Of a DNA stretch of 64,000 nt, positions 43,891 to 55,870 are shown piece by piece. How positions within the stretch are numbered: the stretch's first letter is position 1; the number at the start of each line of letters is the position of its first letter. The stretch is from positions 7,341,663 to 7,405,662 of the forward strand of contig NC_061811.1 in the NCBI RefSeq assembly GCF_021462225.1. Reading direction: 5' to 3'. Under the pieces are notes generated by a model. That model was not told where the DNA came from. It did no database searches and saw nothing but the letters and a program-made list of their open reading frames with translations. Origin of the DNA: Girardinichthys multiradiatus (lineage: Eukaryota; Chordata; Actinopteri; Cyprinodontiformes; Goodeidae). Position numbers and translations under genes: made by a program.

Positions 43891-45580
43891 TGCTTTCTTA
43901 TCTATTTTACTCATGCTGCTCTGCTCAGTTTTAGACCATCTCTAAATTAAAATGAGCTCTTTTAAGAAATGCCTAACTTTACATGTAGTAGATCCAGACT
44001 TTTTTGTCAAAGCCACGTATTCCTAAAAGAGTAGACAAAAAAATTGTTTAGCAAAAAGCTTTGAACTGAGTCAAGAAGGAAAATCGCATAAATACAAACA
44101 GGATACATACAAATACCCTCTCAACAAAATCAGAATAAAAGATATTTGTGCGAGAATCATCCTGACGCCTGTTCAGTCGTATCTGAGGGCACCAATGAAC
44201 TAAAGTGACTCCGTTTTGTCTAGCTGAAAGGAGATACATTTGGCACCTTTGTAAGGAAGCCCTTCAGTGCAGGGACGGAAGAAAGACCGAGCAGCTGCAT
44301 TGCCTCACATGAAGCCCGCCTCTTCCAAACGACAGATCACACCGAATGCATTGCCACAAAGGACGTCAGTTAGTGATTACATATACCCCGCTTCACATTC
44401 AGAGAGGCCTGGCCAATGCCACTCATTGCTCCTCTTTAGAAACCTTCAGTCCCTGCTACACCCATCAGATTGAGGAGGTATCTGGGATACCTTTGGATTG
44501 GAAAAATAATTGGTTTCTGTAAATGGAACGATGGACGTGTGTGATCAGCCAAGTTTGAAAAGCAGAGTTTGTGCGCTTATCATACCCCACAGCTGCACAC
44601 TGCGAGCTTTCTCTGTTTTATGGTGCTTGGTTAGAAAAGAGACTTTATTTCTGGAAAAGCGGATTACATTGTTGAAGACAGACACAAAAATATTCTTATT
44701 TTCTTACTTCAAAATTTTTTGTTTAACTTTGGACCACAGAATTTTGTGCTTGTCATTCAGGGATTTCATGGTAACAACCTGAAGCTGATACGACACAATA
44801 AATTATAATATCTGCAAAAGATCAACATCACAATCAGTCTAATACGGCCTCTCTACCAAAGCTTGAAATCTATCTGAAGGATCTGAAGGATGAATTCTAC
44901 CTATCCCATGGAATGGTTGCTCAACACTTATATGTAACGAAATTATGGATATTTTTCAGATTAATATGTACTTACCATTATTGAAATTGTTCACACAAAA
45001 TCAAGGATTATATTTTGTATAAATGACACTAAGTTACATTCTATGGATTAATTAAGTCAAAAGAAATGGAAAAATACAAAAACAACATAAAAAAGATGCC
45101 TGATTTTATAAAATTTACTGGTCTCTAGGAGGTAAATGAATAAGTTTCACAGCCAAAAACTTTGAGTTCTACCAAATGGTTATTTGGAAGGGATAGTTTT
45201 TGAGAAGAACAACAGAGGGAGTTATTTAAAGTGTCAAACCTAAATCAGCTTAAAGCACCGGAACATCAAGGATATAATCAGAAAAGAGATGACCTACTTC
45301 CTCACTCACTCTTTTGCATTTGAGCTGTTAGCTGACTCAAGTAACCAACTGAGATTTTGCAGTTCCTGTAATCCCACCTCTCAGCTCAGTTGATGGTGGA
45401 AGCTCTGGAAAGGTCACATAGACTAGGAGGCTCTTGGTTCCCACGTACTTATAATTGCTTAAATGGTTTCCTAGTTTAGATCTCTCTGGAATTCAAGAAA
45501 AACAAAGCAAAACTTTTACACATAAAATAACGGTAGCAAACAAAACATTTATTGAAACCTAATGTGGGTAGCTGATTTGG
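43891..45580. other. Unassigned stretch
   Basis: Only short frames without domains. Nothing was recognised as an element end, RNA or exon. Confidence 0.45.
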
Positions 45581-45588
45581 CTTGGTTC

Positions 45589-46355
45589 TCGGGTGACTAG
45601 ATATCAAAAAATCAAAAGCGGGACAACAAGGATGCTTAGGAGGGACATTATGGGACACATAACCAACACATTACATTCATCAATCTCTGCTTTGCTTGTT
45701 TGCCAAATCAATGAATTAGCACAACTATGAAAAAAAAAAACTTTACAAGCCTTTAAGGTTTAACACAGATAATCTCGGCTGCTGTTACCTTATCTGTCTG
45801 GCAGTCATCTCCGGGTTTGAGTAAAAAATGAGTCCATAGATTAGCAGGTGGCTTTTTCAGTTGTGCATTTCTTGTGCGACTCACGTTTACAGTGTCACTT
45901 CATGTCAGGCTTCTCTCCATGTGAAATTGAAAAATAACTTTGGCAAACTCCATAAAAATCCCTAGAGATCACCTTTCACTGGCCACACCCTGGTTTAAAC
46001 AGTTTCAGTCTTTCTTGAAGCTGCATTTTCTTTTCCGAGACTTACTCTCCATTACATTCTAACGTCCACTGATGTGAGCTATACAAGATAATCCTTTTCT
46101 TGTTCTATTTTATTTTCCTAGCATCATGGCACACAGGTTGGTCATGACTTGGCATGCTGCTGCGTATTTTGATTGACAGCTGAAGCGGCTCTGTGATGAT
46201 GACTGCAGCTCTGTTTTCTTTACATTTCAGAAAAGCTCCAGTCGAATAGTTTTTTGACTTATCAGATTTTGACCCAGTCAAATGCCAGACATTGTTTCTG
46301 TTGGAGGGAGAAATGCGGCACAGTTCAACACAATTCGGGACATCTGGTCACCGTA
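45589..46355. mobile_element. hAT-like non-autonomous element with perfect TSD
   Basis: A 767-bp element flanked by exact 8-bp duplications cttggttc at 45581-45588 and 46356-46363, the length expected for hAT transposons. Its ends TCGGGTGACTAGATATC and (complement) TACGGTGACCAGATGTC match at 13 of 17 positions. Repeated gggaca motifs occur near the left end and cgggaca near the right. It has no coding frame of note. It is unrelated to the hAT-like element at 8605 by end sequence. Confidence 0.75.
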
Positions 46356-46363
46356 CTTGGTTC

Positions 46364-46714
46364 TAACTCTACAAGGCAAATGATTTGCTGTCTAAGCTAA
46401 TTTACAATATTTGTCCCTATGCTTTTGATGCTTCACTGGCTCCATTTCTCTTTCTCAGAACTCAGCTTCTTCCAAAACTGGCACCTTCCAAGGGAGGAGT
46501 TGTCACAAGAGCCTGATCAGCCAATCAAAAGAGAATGTAGGGAAATGTGTATGTGGCCTGTTGCACTCGTCTGTCAATGAGAAAATTGGACTCTACATTT
46601 TCTATTAGGTCTTTTGCCCTAGTGAGTTCCAGAATACAAACAATCCATCACTGCAGATACAATATTCTTTCCAGGTATGGGCTGTTTCATATTTAAGGTT
46701 TAAAACATATAATC
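46364..46714. other. Unassigned DNA
   Basis: No supported feature between the hAT-like element and the Tc1 fragment. Confidence 0.5.
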
Positions 46715-47415
46715 ATTCTATTGAAAGAAAGTATTCGGTCCCCTTGAACTTTTCAACCTTTTGCCACATTTCAGGCTTCAAACATAAAGATATAAAATTC
46801 AAATTTTTTGTGAAGAATCAACTAGTGGGACACAATCGTGAAGTGGAAGGAAATTTATTGGATGTGTCAAACTTTATTAACAAATAAAAACTGAAAAGTG
46901 GGGCGTGTAATATTATTCGGCCCCTTTACTTTCAGTGCAGCAAACTCACTCCAGAAGTTCAGTGAGGATCTCTGAATGATCCAATGTTGTCCCAAATGAC
47001 TGATGATGATAAATAGAATCCACCTGTGTGTAATCAAGTCTCCGTATAAATGCACCTGCTCTGTGATAGTCTCAGGGTTCTGTTCAAAGCACAGAGAGCA
47101 TAATGAAAACCAAGGAACCCACCAGGCAGGTCCAAGATACTGTTGTGGAGAGGTTTAAAGCCGGATTTGGATACAAAAAGATTTCCCAAGCTTTAAACAT
47201 CCCAAGGAGCACTGTGCAAGCAATCATATTGAAATGGAAGGAGTATCAGACCACTGCAAATCTACCAAGACCCGGCCGTCCCTCTAAACTTTCATCTCGA
47301 ACAAGGAGAAGACTGATCAGAGATGCAGCCAAGAGGCCCATGATCACTCTGGATGAACTGCAGAGATCTACAGCTGAGGTGGGAGAGTCTGTCCATAGGA
47401 CAACAATCAGTCCAC
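46715..47415 (+). mobile_element. 3'-truncated Tc1-like element
   Basis: The 5' half of a Tc1 element. It has an untranslated leader with 'agtattcggtccccttgaac', 'caatcgtgaagtggaaggaa' and 'tccacctgtgtgtaatcaag', followed by an open N-terminal transposase frame. Family similarity stops abruptly at about 47413. The catalytic domain and right terminal repeat are missing. Confidence 0.8.
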
Positions 47416-47465
47416 TTCACGAGTCATGTGTCTATTTAAATTTAACTAATCACAAATTATTTTGA
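47103..47465 (+). pseudogene. Tc1 transposase DNA-binding domain, truncated
   Basis: The frame starts at the family's usual ATG ('MKTKEPTRQVQDTVVERFKA') and encodes the bipartite helix-turn-helix region: 'GFGYKKISQALNIPRSTVQA' is the first helix-turn-helix, 'RPGRPSKLSSRTRRRLIRDA' carries the GRPR-like hook and basic linker, and 'TLDELQRSTAEVGESVHRTT' is the second. After residue ~103 it runs into unrelated flanking DNA (PLHESCVYLNLTNHKLF) and stops. No catalytic residue is present. The frame is unusually clean for a relic, so it is either relatively young or by chance unbroken. Confidence 0.82.
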
Positions 47466-50400
47466 AAACATTTTTAAAATTCTAAATCAGAAAAATAGTA
47501 TTGCTTGTATAACAGTCAAGAGACAGATAGTTTGGCTGTTATTTACAAGCATTCAGACAGGTCTTCTTCTTGTAAAGGTAACACTTCAGTATAAAAAAAC
47601 TTTGGCATTTTGAAGCCTCGGCACTCCATCAACGTTGAACAAGAGGATGTTTCGGGTAAAACTAAGGCTCAAGAAAGGGCAGATTTAAAGGCCTTGAAGG
47701 AAGGCCATTAAATGAGGTGAAAGGGAAGATGTGGTGTGTTCATGAACACTGTAATACCCATAACCTGCAAGAGCCACAGTATTACTAACAAGAAATAAAA
47801 CTTGGTATAAAAATGCCTGGCCAAGGGACACATCTTTTGACTGTTACTACCTTAGAAAGCTTTAGTTTTAGCATTAGATGAGCTCCCCGAGGCATTGGGT
47901 CTGCTATCTGGTGATACGCCATAGTGCTAAAAAAAAAAATCAGCAGAGCACCACATAATTGAGAAATGCGTCACTTTTCAACAGTGTGTATTTCAGGACG
48001 ATGAGCACCGTGCTGAGGAATTTACCACAAGGGTGAGTGTATAAATCTTATTTGTCACTGCTGGCTGTTAACTCCTACAGCATGAGGAGCCATATTGAAG
48101 CCCCCATCGTTCACTATTTTTTCCTTTTTCCTTTTCCTCACCATCAGTTATGGATGGAAAAAGATGACCAAGAGATTGCCCCACTGTCGGACAAATGGCA
48201 GGATGGGATCACTCTTTGGACTACCCACCGGCAAAATGCTGCCACTGGAGAAACAGACGTGAACAAATCTGCGCCCGCTGCTCCAATTTACTGAGCTTGC
48301 TCATCTCATAGAGACTGTAGTCATCTCAGAGGGAGGGGGACAGAGTATCACTTGCTGTACGCGGCTACATGACCATGGGTCAAGGGTAAGAAGACATCTA
48401 ATTCCAATCACCTATCACCCTAATTTGTTATTTTACTAAAGTGGTTATCCTTCAGACAGGCAACCAGCACAGTACGGGTATTGCTGCATAATTCAGACCA
48501 TTAGGTGGTAATATTGTAAAATCTGCTTTACACAAGTCTGTCACTGTTATACTAAATATCCAACTCTACTGATTTAGTGAAAAAAAAAGACAAACCATGA
48601 CACTACGCTGCAGTGGGCTCTGGCTTTTTAGCATAAGCTTCAAAAGCTCCTCTAGGGAGTTGGAGTAATACTACATTTTAAAATAAAACCTGGGTAAAGG
48701 AGTGATGGAAAGTGGGGGCTTATTGTAAGATTTAAATGCTGCACTTCATTCTCTGTGATACACTGTTGGTAATTTATTGCCACAGCCATTACGGTTATTA
48801 GAAAACTCACTCAGGAAGACAAATGGCAGCCTGGCTGGTCGTTGGTCTTCCATCAGGGCTGACAGGGGAGACGTGGTACTCTTTGCTATTGACATTTCCA
48901 AACCTAAAGCCAAGCTCTTCTAGATCTATTGCAATTCAAAACCCAATCTAATGAGCTAAATCACCCCTACACTAAGAATACGGCCTGTTTTCATTTCCTT
49001 TATCAAAGGAAGAGTAACCTGGTCAGCAACATACTACAGCTTTAAGAGACAGCTATTTCATACAGAGATTTGGCTCTCTGCAGACTGATAGATTAAAATG
49101 AATCTTGCCATAAATACTTTCTATCACAAAGGACCATTAAGAGAGAATGTTAGGAGCGTCTAAATGGAGGCCATTACTTTTGTATGACTTAGAGAGGAAA
49201 GGAGGTGAAGAGGAAAGACAAAAGCTCTGTGTGCAGTGTACTTTTTCAAATTTAACATTTCTGAGGCCCCTGAGTCATATTTCTCTCCGTGGCCAAGAAA
49301 GAATGACAAATGAATCCAGTTGTTTTGTAGCAATTCAATGTGAAAGGTGGCATGGCTATCAGTGATGGCTTTGGCACCACCAAACACTGTATTCTGTGGA
49401 CAAAAGAAGAGCTTAAAAACAAAGCTTGAGAGAAAACAACACAAGTTAATTTTTTTTTCAGAAAGGTTGCAGGTCATTTCAACCCATTTCAGCCATTTTA
49501 TTGTTTTGGTCGATTTGTACTTGAAGTTTGTAGCCATCAGCAACTGGACATTTGGTACCAATCATGTGACAATATGTACACTACAATTTGTTCCTGCTTT
49601 GACAATTGATAGTTTAAAATAATTTTCTATGCAATCTACTGGCAGGAGGTCACTCTGAGTTATTATAGTTTGACCCAGCCTTTTAATCCCTTACATTTAG
49701 GGACAGTCATCTGATCAACAATCAAAGGAAAGGAAGTGTAATATAGAATTTTTAGAAATTTTCAAACAATTGAATAACATTAAATACCAAAAGAAAAAAG
49801 CTGTTAAACAATGGTTAGCTACATAGGTGCAAAATGGTTTGTTTACAAGTACGAACTGGAAGTAGAGGGAGAAGAAATGGCAGCACGTAGGTGCCAATTG
49901 GAAAAGGGGAAAATTCTCATATCCTAAATGGGTGTTTGTCTTCACACCCCTTCACCATTTTGTACTTTTAATCACTTTATATCCATTTTGTTTTGGCATG
50001 AACATAAGGTGAAATGACACGTCACACTTACTGACTACAACCTACTCGACATTACTGTAAGCAAATGTGGTCAAGTGGCTCCAACCCTAACCCTGATACC
50101 TATCAACAGGAGGCAACATCTGCAGAGGGTTTTATATGTGAGATTTGGGCAATTCAGAAAGTGAAGCTCAGTTAACTTTTTAATCATTTTCTAATTTATT
50201 TAGATTAACCTGTGTATGTACAACTCATGAATAAACAAACAATGAGTTTGTGCCTTTAATGGCAGGACATAACAGTGCCAAAGGAATATTTTTCATTTCA
50301 TACAACACTGAAGCTTTAGTGGTCACAAACACAAATTTACTTTATTCTCCTCTTTACAAGGCAGTTGAAAATAAACATAGGACAACACGTTGTGATCCAT

Positions 50401-52119
50401 GTGTTCTCCCTCCGAGTCTCTTATTGGAGATATGTATTGGTTTAGTGAAGGCCAGGGTTCAGGGCAGACTAAGGTTAACTGCCATACCCTGACAGCGCAG
50501 ATGAGAAAGTGATGTGCACAGTGGGAGGTCACTGCGTGTCAGTCTGCCACCTAACACAGGCTCATTGGGAACCAGGCATGCACCATTTAATTTCACAAGG
50601 TGTCCACCTCATGCATGTTTCACATGCACACACAAACACACGTGCCAAGGCCATTGGTCCTGTATGGCCTTGCAAGGCTCCCTACCTCATGTAGCCTCTC
50701 TTGGAAGCTAAAGTCATTCTGCCTCATTAAGGTAATTGAGACCTGCCCTATAGAGACTGAAGAGCAGCTAACTGCTGCCCGGTCTCACTTTAGACGACCA
50801 CTTACTCAAGCTCTAACATATGCGTCCTTCATTCACTTTCTGTTTAATAACTCCAGTCTTCCTTCTTGTTACACTTTTCGTTCACTTTGGTGTTTTTTCT
50901 TTTTTTGGTCCTTGTCAAGTCACAATATTGTGAGGAGTCGGCTAATTGTCGATGAGAAAATTATCCCTTTGATTTCCATTTTAAGACCTAAGTCCCCTGA
51001 TGTTGAGAAACTCTCTGGTCTGAGGCAGCGTGAATGGGTGACAGCATGGAAAAAAAAAAAAAATGCTGATGTTTGAAGGTTGGGAAGGAAAAAAGGAGGG
51101 GCTCACAATGAGCGAGGGAGGAGAGGAAAATTCACCACCTCAGCAATTCTGGGGGCCACACCGCTCTGCGCTGACAAAGACACCCAGATTGCGGCCAGAG
51201 GTTTTCTTAGCGAGGCGAGGTGTGCCGGAGCACCCATAATGTAAGAAGTCAGATTTAGCAATACTGCTGGGTCAGGTCAAACCCAGATTGAAGCTGGAGT
51301 CAAGGCGGATTCCACCCTGCTTGCCTCCTCTATTACTCATCCAGCTCAAATTACCAGAGCGTCCTTCTTGCATTCAGAGATATAGACTAATGTCTCTTTG
51401 AGTGTGTTGGATGCCTACACATACACCAATCAACACAAAATTGACAGGAAAAATTTATTTTTGAAACATTAAGTAATTAAATAAAGTTCCAAATAAAGCT
51501 CCAGTCTAATATCTTTGGGTTCGGACTTAATCGTGACATCTGCATTGTTAGGCCGAATTTTCTTTTTCTTTTCTGCTACTAGACAGAGTTTAAATATTAA
51601 CAATGAAGTCAAAATTTGATTTCAAGAATACAGAATAAAAAAAGACAAAATTTTGGGAATAAAGTGCATAATACCTTGAAAACAAAGCTGGAATACAGAA
51701 ACTACTGTTCTATCCAAGCATGTTTGGTATGTGTCATGATAGCCTACGTGCTGACTACGGGTGTGCCTCCAGTGGATGTTTAAATAATAAATCAAAAAGA
51801 ATCTTTTTCTTATTAAATCGTATAAAGTTACTTCCTTATTTACACAAGGCCTGATTATCGCCGATCTTTGAGCCAGTGTTGGATTGGTTTAATTGTGACA
51901 CTTTAATCTTCACATAGCAACTTTATTCTCATTTTTTCGACTTTATTGTAGAAATGATTTTTCAACTTTTTCCTTGTGATGCTGACTTTAATCTTCAAAA
52001 TGTGTCCCTCAGTTTGTCATACTATTTACAAATATAAGCGCTTAGGTTTTTGCCCCACCATAGATTTATTTAGGTCTTGCTTATTGTGTCTCAGTTAAAT
52101 ATTTCCGATTAACAAACCA
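47466..52119. other. Long unassigned stretch
   Basis: No gene is firmly supported. One exon-like frame (48156-48294) is listed separately. Blocks at 48990-49230, 50490-50760 and 51110-51400 are repeat-free and could be conserved non-coding DNA. A faint Tc1-like phrase ('tcttcacaccccttcaccat') is at 49939. The 158-codon frame at 50600-51076 has no domain. Confidence 0.4.
48156..48294 (+). CDS. Possible terminal exon, weak candidate
   Basis: A strong pyrimidine run (about 48115-48140, 'ttttttcctttttccttttc') is followed by 'ctcaccatcag' and then an open stretch of 46 codons to a TGA-type stop at about 48292-48294. The encoded segment (LWMEKDDQEIAPLSDKWQDG followed by ITLWTTHRQNAATGETDVNK) is hydrophilic and of balanced composition, unlike the AT-rich frames nearby. 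No family is recognised and no upstream partner exon was found. It may equally be chance. Confidence 0.15.
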
Positions 52120-52370
52120 ATTTAATTGTTGGACCTAAGAAAATACACAAAATGCAATTTTTAAATTATGATTTAATTTTACAAGGAAAAAACTATCAAC
52201 TAGTTGTGCCACCTGTGGTGGCAACATCTGCCATATTTTTTTACATTACTGGGGAGGAAATTTGTCCCACTATACTTAGCATAATTGCTTAAATCCAGCC
52301 ATATCGGAAGCTTTTTGAGCATGAATGGTCTGTTTAAGCTCATGCAATAGCATCTCAGGGAAGGAAATAC
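52120..52370 (-). pseudogene. Tc1-like relic, minus strand
   Basis: Text such as 'cacaaaatgcaatttttaaa', 'ggtggcaacatctgccatat' and 'cttaaatccagccatatcgg' is the reverse strand of the C-terminal and 3' untranslated part of the Tc1 family of 18165-19620. No usable frame. Confidence 0.6.
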
Positions 52371-53699
52371 TTTTGCACAGCTCTGTATCCACCCAACACA
52401 AAACATAAAAGGCCAAGCGTCTCACCAGAGAGGCCTCTCTGTTTAATTTTCCTATATTTTATTCTGTATTTCTTCCTTTTTTTTATCAAGATTCTCTTTT
52501 TATTTTCATCTTTCTTTTTTTGCAGCTCCACTTATCCACCTTCCTCCCTTCCTTGACTCTTATCAGTGACAGGCTGGAAACAGAAGCAAGATAAGGAGAT
52601 GTCCCGGCCAATACGAGGATCGCTGGTTCGAACACCCGGGCAGATTAATCATTGACATGTCCATCAGTTAACAATGGCTAATGTGCCACTCAAACTGGTA
52701 AATGGGAATGGAAACAACGGTGTAGATTTCTTCTCATAAAGCTTTACAGGTCCTGTAGCCTTAACAGCTAGATGGCACATATTCTGCTTCATACTGTTTG
52801 TCACTTGAAGTGTTGAAGGACAGATTAATGAAATGCAGCTGCCACTCCATACAACAGTAATTTGCTGTCACTCAAGTCACTCAGACCGATGCCTGGGCCA
52901 CATTTACAAACATAGATGAACGATAAATCTGGCCTGCTTAATACCTCTTTAAAATAGATCCTTTAACAGCAATAAAAACCATCGCAGCACAACGTATTAT
53001 GTTGCTTGAGGCTGTGTTTATGCATGGGATAATACAGTATTTACACACAAACTGTTTCTCAAAAACAAGGTTGTATTTTTCTTACTTTCAGTGACACCGA
53101 TTTGTGTTTGGGTATAATGTAGCCAGCAGTTTAAAGTTCTGTAAATTACTGTAATGATCTGTTAAGACATTAAGATTAGATCATTCTGCACAGTTATGAT
53201 TAGGATCAGAATATGGGTAAATCTATGCAGTCTTGATTGGGAATCCATGGAGTTGGAATGACAATGATAAACTTCATGCTCCAAAAACGGCTTCTTCTTT
53301 GCCACCCGTAACAAATACTTTCCCACTTTTTTGTGGGACTGATATCTTCTGTGAGCTGAAGTTGCAGCATTTTGTGTTCTTAAAGTCGGGCATTTTTTTT
53401 CTACACATTTCCAGATCTAATGCTATAACTTGTTGCTCAGTACTATAATTCTTAATTTACAATTAATAACAATATTTTTTTTTTTTTTTTGATATCAACT
53501 TGATTACAACTTGAACTTTTTCAAGGATGGACTGGTTATGCAATATAAATGAAACTGTAAATAAAACCTTTAATAATTTAGCACATATGTTGTTATTTAA
53601 AATTGGAGGGTTTCTTGGCATGGACCAGGCTTTTAACCATGCTCTGCAAATCCTGGCCTGCGTTATCCACTCCAAAACCAGTTTGGATATGTAAACAGT
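52371..53699. other. Unassigned stretch
   Basis: No supported gene. A T16 run is at 53475-53490. The block 52800-52990 is repeat-free and of even composition and could be conserved non-coding DNA. Confidence 0.4.
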
Positions 53700-54290
53700 G
53701 TCCTGTTGAGACCCATTTGACCCAAACTGTCAGACATTGATGAAAGGAAATTGGTTAAGATGTTCAATAACAACACAGAAACTTATCATAAACTAGAAGA
53801 CGATTAAAAACCATTGTCTCTCTTTACAGTGAAGCCAGTTTTACATCATCATGGACTAAGATGATGCTGATCAAGAAAGAAACACTGCTCAAAAATCAAC
53901 ATCTTTAAGCTGGAGTAACATCTGAAGCTGAACAAAGCAAATACCATCTGCAGAAAGTTTGATGGTCAGATCAAAGATTGAGGTGTTTCAGGTGCATGTT
54001 TGGAGAAATCAGAGCCTTTACAACCTAGGAATAGCGCACCAACTGTAAAGCATGGCAGTTCTGCTTTGATGCCAGGGGACGGACTAATGAAGAAGGATCA
54101 CTACCTTCAAATTCTTCAACTTCACCTCAAAACAACAGCTAGATGGTGGAAACTTTGGCACAATACCAGTCCTTCTAGCAAGAGTTTTCAGATATTCCGC
54201 CAGAATCGTGCCACAAGCTTGTTGATGGCTACAAAATGTTGGAGTCAAAGCGAGATTTAATTAAATATTGCCAGGATTGTAAGTATTTGT
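53700..54290 (+). pseudogene. Tc1-like relic of another family
   Basis: Scattered coding remnants on the plus strand: 'aactgtaaagcatggcagtt' (54042-54061), 'aatgaagaaggatcactacc' with 'ttcaaattcttcaacttcac' (54086-54124), and the 3' coding end 'caagcttgttgatggctaca' (54214-54233) followed by the 3' untranslated 'aattaaatattgccaggatt'. They correspond to the middle and end of a fish Tc1 transposase. The catalytic block is missing and the frame is broken. Confidence 0.6.
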
Positions 54291-55089
54291 TTGATTCTCT
54301 GTGAATAAGAGAAAATCAACAATATATTCAAACTTGTTTACCAAATTCTTGCTTTTAAAAAATATTAAAGTTGTATTTTATATTATCAGTCCACTTCAAA
54401 AAAGAAGCGTTCCAAACTATCATAAAACCCCGAAACGTCATTCATGCCAATGATGATGAGCGGATGCCAACTCCGGACCTGAAGGGTTTTACACAATTTG
54501 GGAGCCCAAAAACCTACTTTTTGCAAAATGCCAGAACAGATAAGCAAAGAGCCATCCTAGTTCTGAATTCTCCAATCTGTATAAGATTTTAATTTTGAAT
54601 TTATTGAGCCTTAAAGAGGGAACACAAGACTAGACTATTGAGCGTAAATTAATCACAAGAATCTCCCACATGTGTTGATGAAGCAGTAAGAAAATAACTT
54701 GTTCTCAGCACTGAAGAGTGTGTCCCTTTGGGCTGCAACGTTTTTCGTTTTTCTTCCAGACAGCTCCCGCTGGCTCAATTAACTATTGATCAGATTTTTG
54801 GAACTGAATGTTAATAATTAACAAAAGCAGAGATAGCATTTGCAGCCTAGCAAACAACTTCAATACCAAGTCATCTATGTTTCTGATCAATAGGCTGGGG
54901 ACGGCATGCACAGCAGCCACCAAGAGCACCTCTTCAAGGTGGCCATGGAAACAGAGAAAATAACATTTTTATCAGACATCGCAGCTGTTTGTTTTATTTT
55001 ACCAGTGTGTGGAAAACCATCTCTTTTTGACATTCAAGTTATTATTGACTATCCAGTGTTTAAAACAAATAAAATCAGATGTATATTGT
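54291..55089. other. Unassigned, possible further Tc1 remnant
   Basis: A stretch at 54400-54500 ('catgccaatgatgatgagcg') has a transposon-like look, but I cannot place it. The rest shows nothing. Confidence 0.35.
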
Positions 55090-55870
55090 CGTGAAAAAAG
55101 TCCCCCACCATAAAGCTTTCTTCTGTGTTTATCACATTTAAGTGTTTCAAATGTAATAGTATACAAAGATGACCTAGGTAAACACAAAATACAGTTTTCA
55201 AATGACTATGTAATGTATTAATAGAAAACAAATTACCCAAACAAATCTGGCTCTAATTGCTCAACGTAATACCTGATTATGGGACCCTTGGTGGCAACAA
55301 CTGCCTTCAAGTGATTGAGATAACAGCTAATGAGTCTTTCACATTACTGTGGATGAATTTTGACTTATTGTTCTTTGTAGAATTGTATAATTCATCCATA
55401 TTGGGTTTTTTTAAACGCCAACTTTAATTTGTCAGAATTGTTTTAAAACTCTCAGAGGTGGACTTGCTGGTGTGCTTTGGATCATTGTCCTGCTGCATAA
55501 CTGAAGTGTGATTGAGCTTTAGGTCACAAACAGATGGCTGGAAATTCTTCTTTAGGATTTTCTGTTTCAGAATTCGCAACTTTGTTATTGACAGCAAATC
55601 ACCCAGATCCTGAAGTTGCAAAGCACCCCCAGATTCACATACCCCCACCATGTTTCACTGTCAGTATGTTGTTTTTGCTAAATGTTGTGTTTTGCACCAC
55701 AAGTAGCAGGTGACTATAAGTACTGGACGCAGCTTTCTGGGCTTCAAGAGTCCATTGCTGTATCTTCCAACCTTCTCTGCACCAATTTCCTGTATTATTA
55801 ATGTGAATAAAGACTACTACTTCCAATCTTAAAAAATAAAGTAAAATCTGGGTAGGACAGCTACTCATGG
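55090..55870 (-). pseudogene. Tc1-like relic, minus strand
   Basis: Reverse-strand copy of a family close to 18165-19620. The minus frame 55424-55651 contains 'VMQQDNDPKHTSKSTSESFK', the conserved block around the second catalytic Asp, which is present. The minus frame 55635-55868 covers the preceding 'NILTVKHGGGM' segment, separated by a frameshift near 55640. The C-terminal and 3' untranslated part lies at 55090-55420. The catalytic Glu block is degraded. Not functional. Confidence 0.72.

Noticed and set aside
50600..51076. 158-codon open frame on the plus strand
   Set aside because: The product starts with His/Thr repeats from a CA-rich stretch and ends in a poly-Lys run from an A-tract. 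No domain, so treated as chance.
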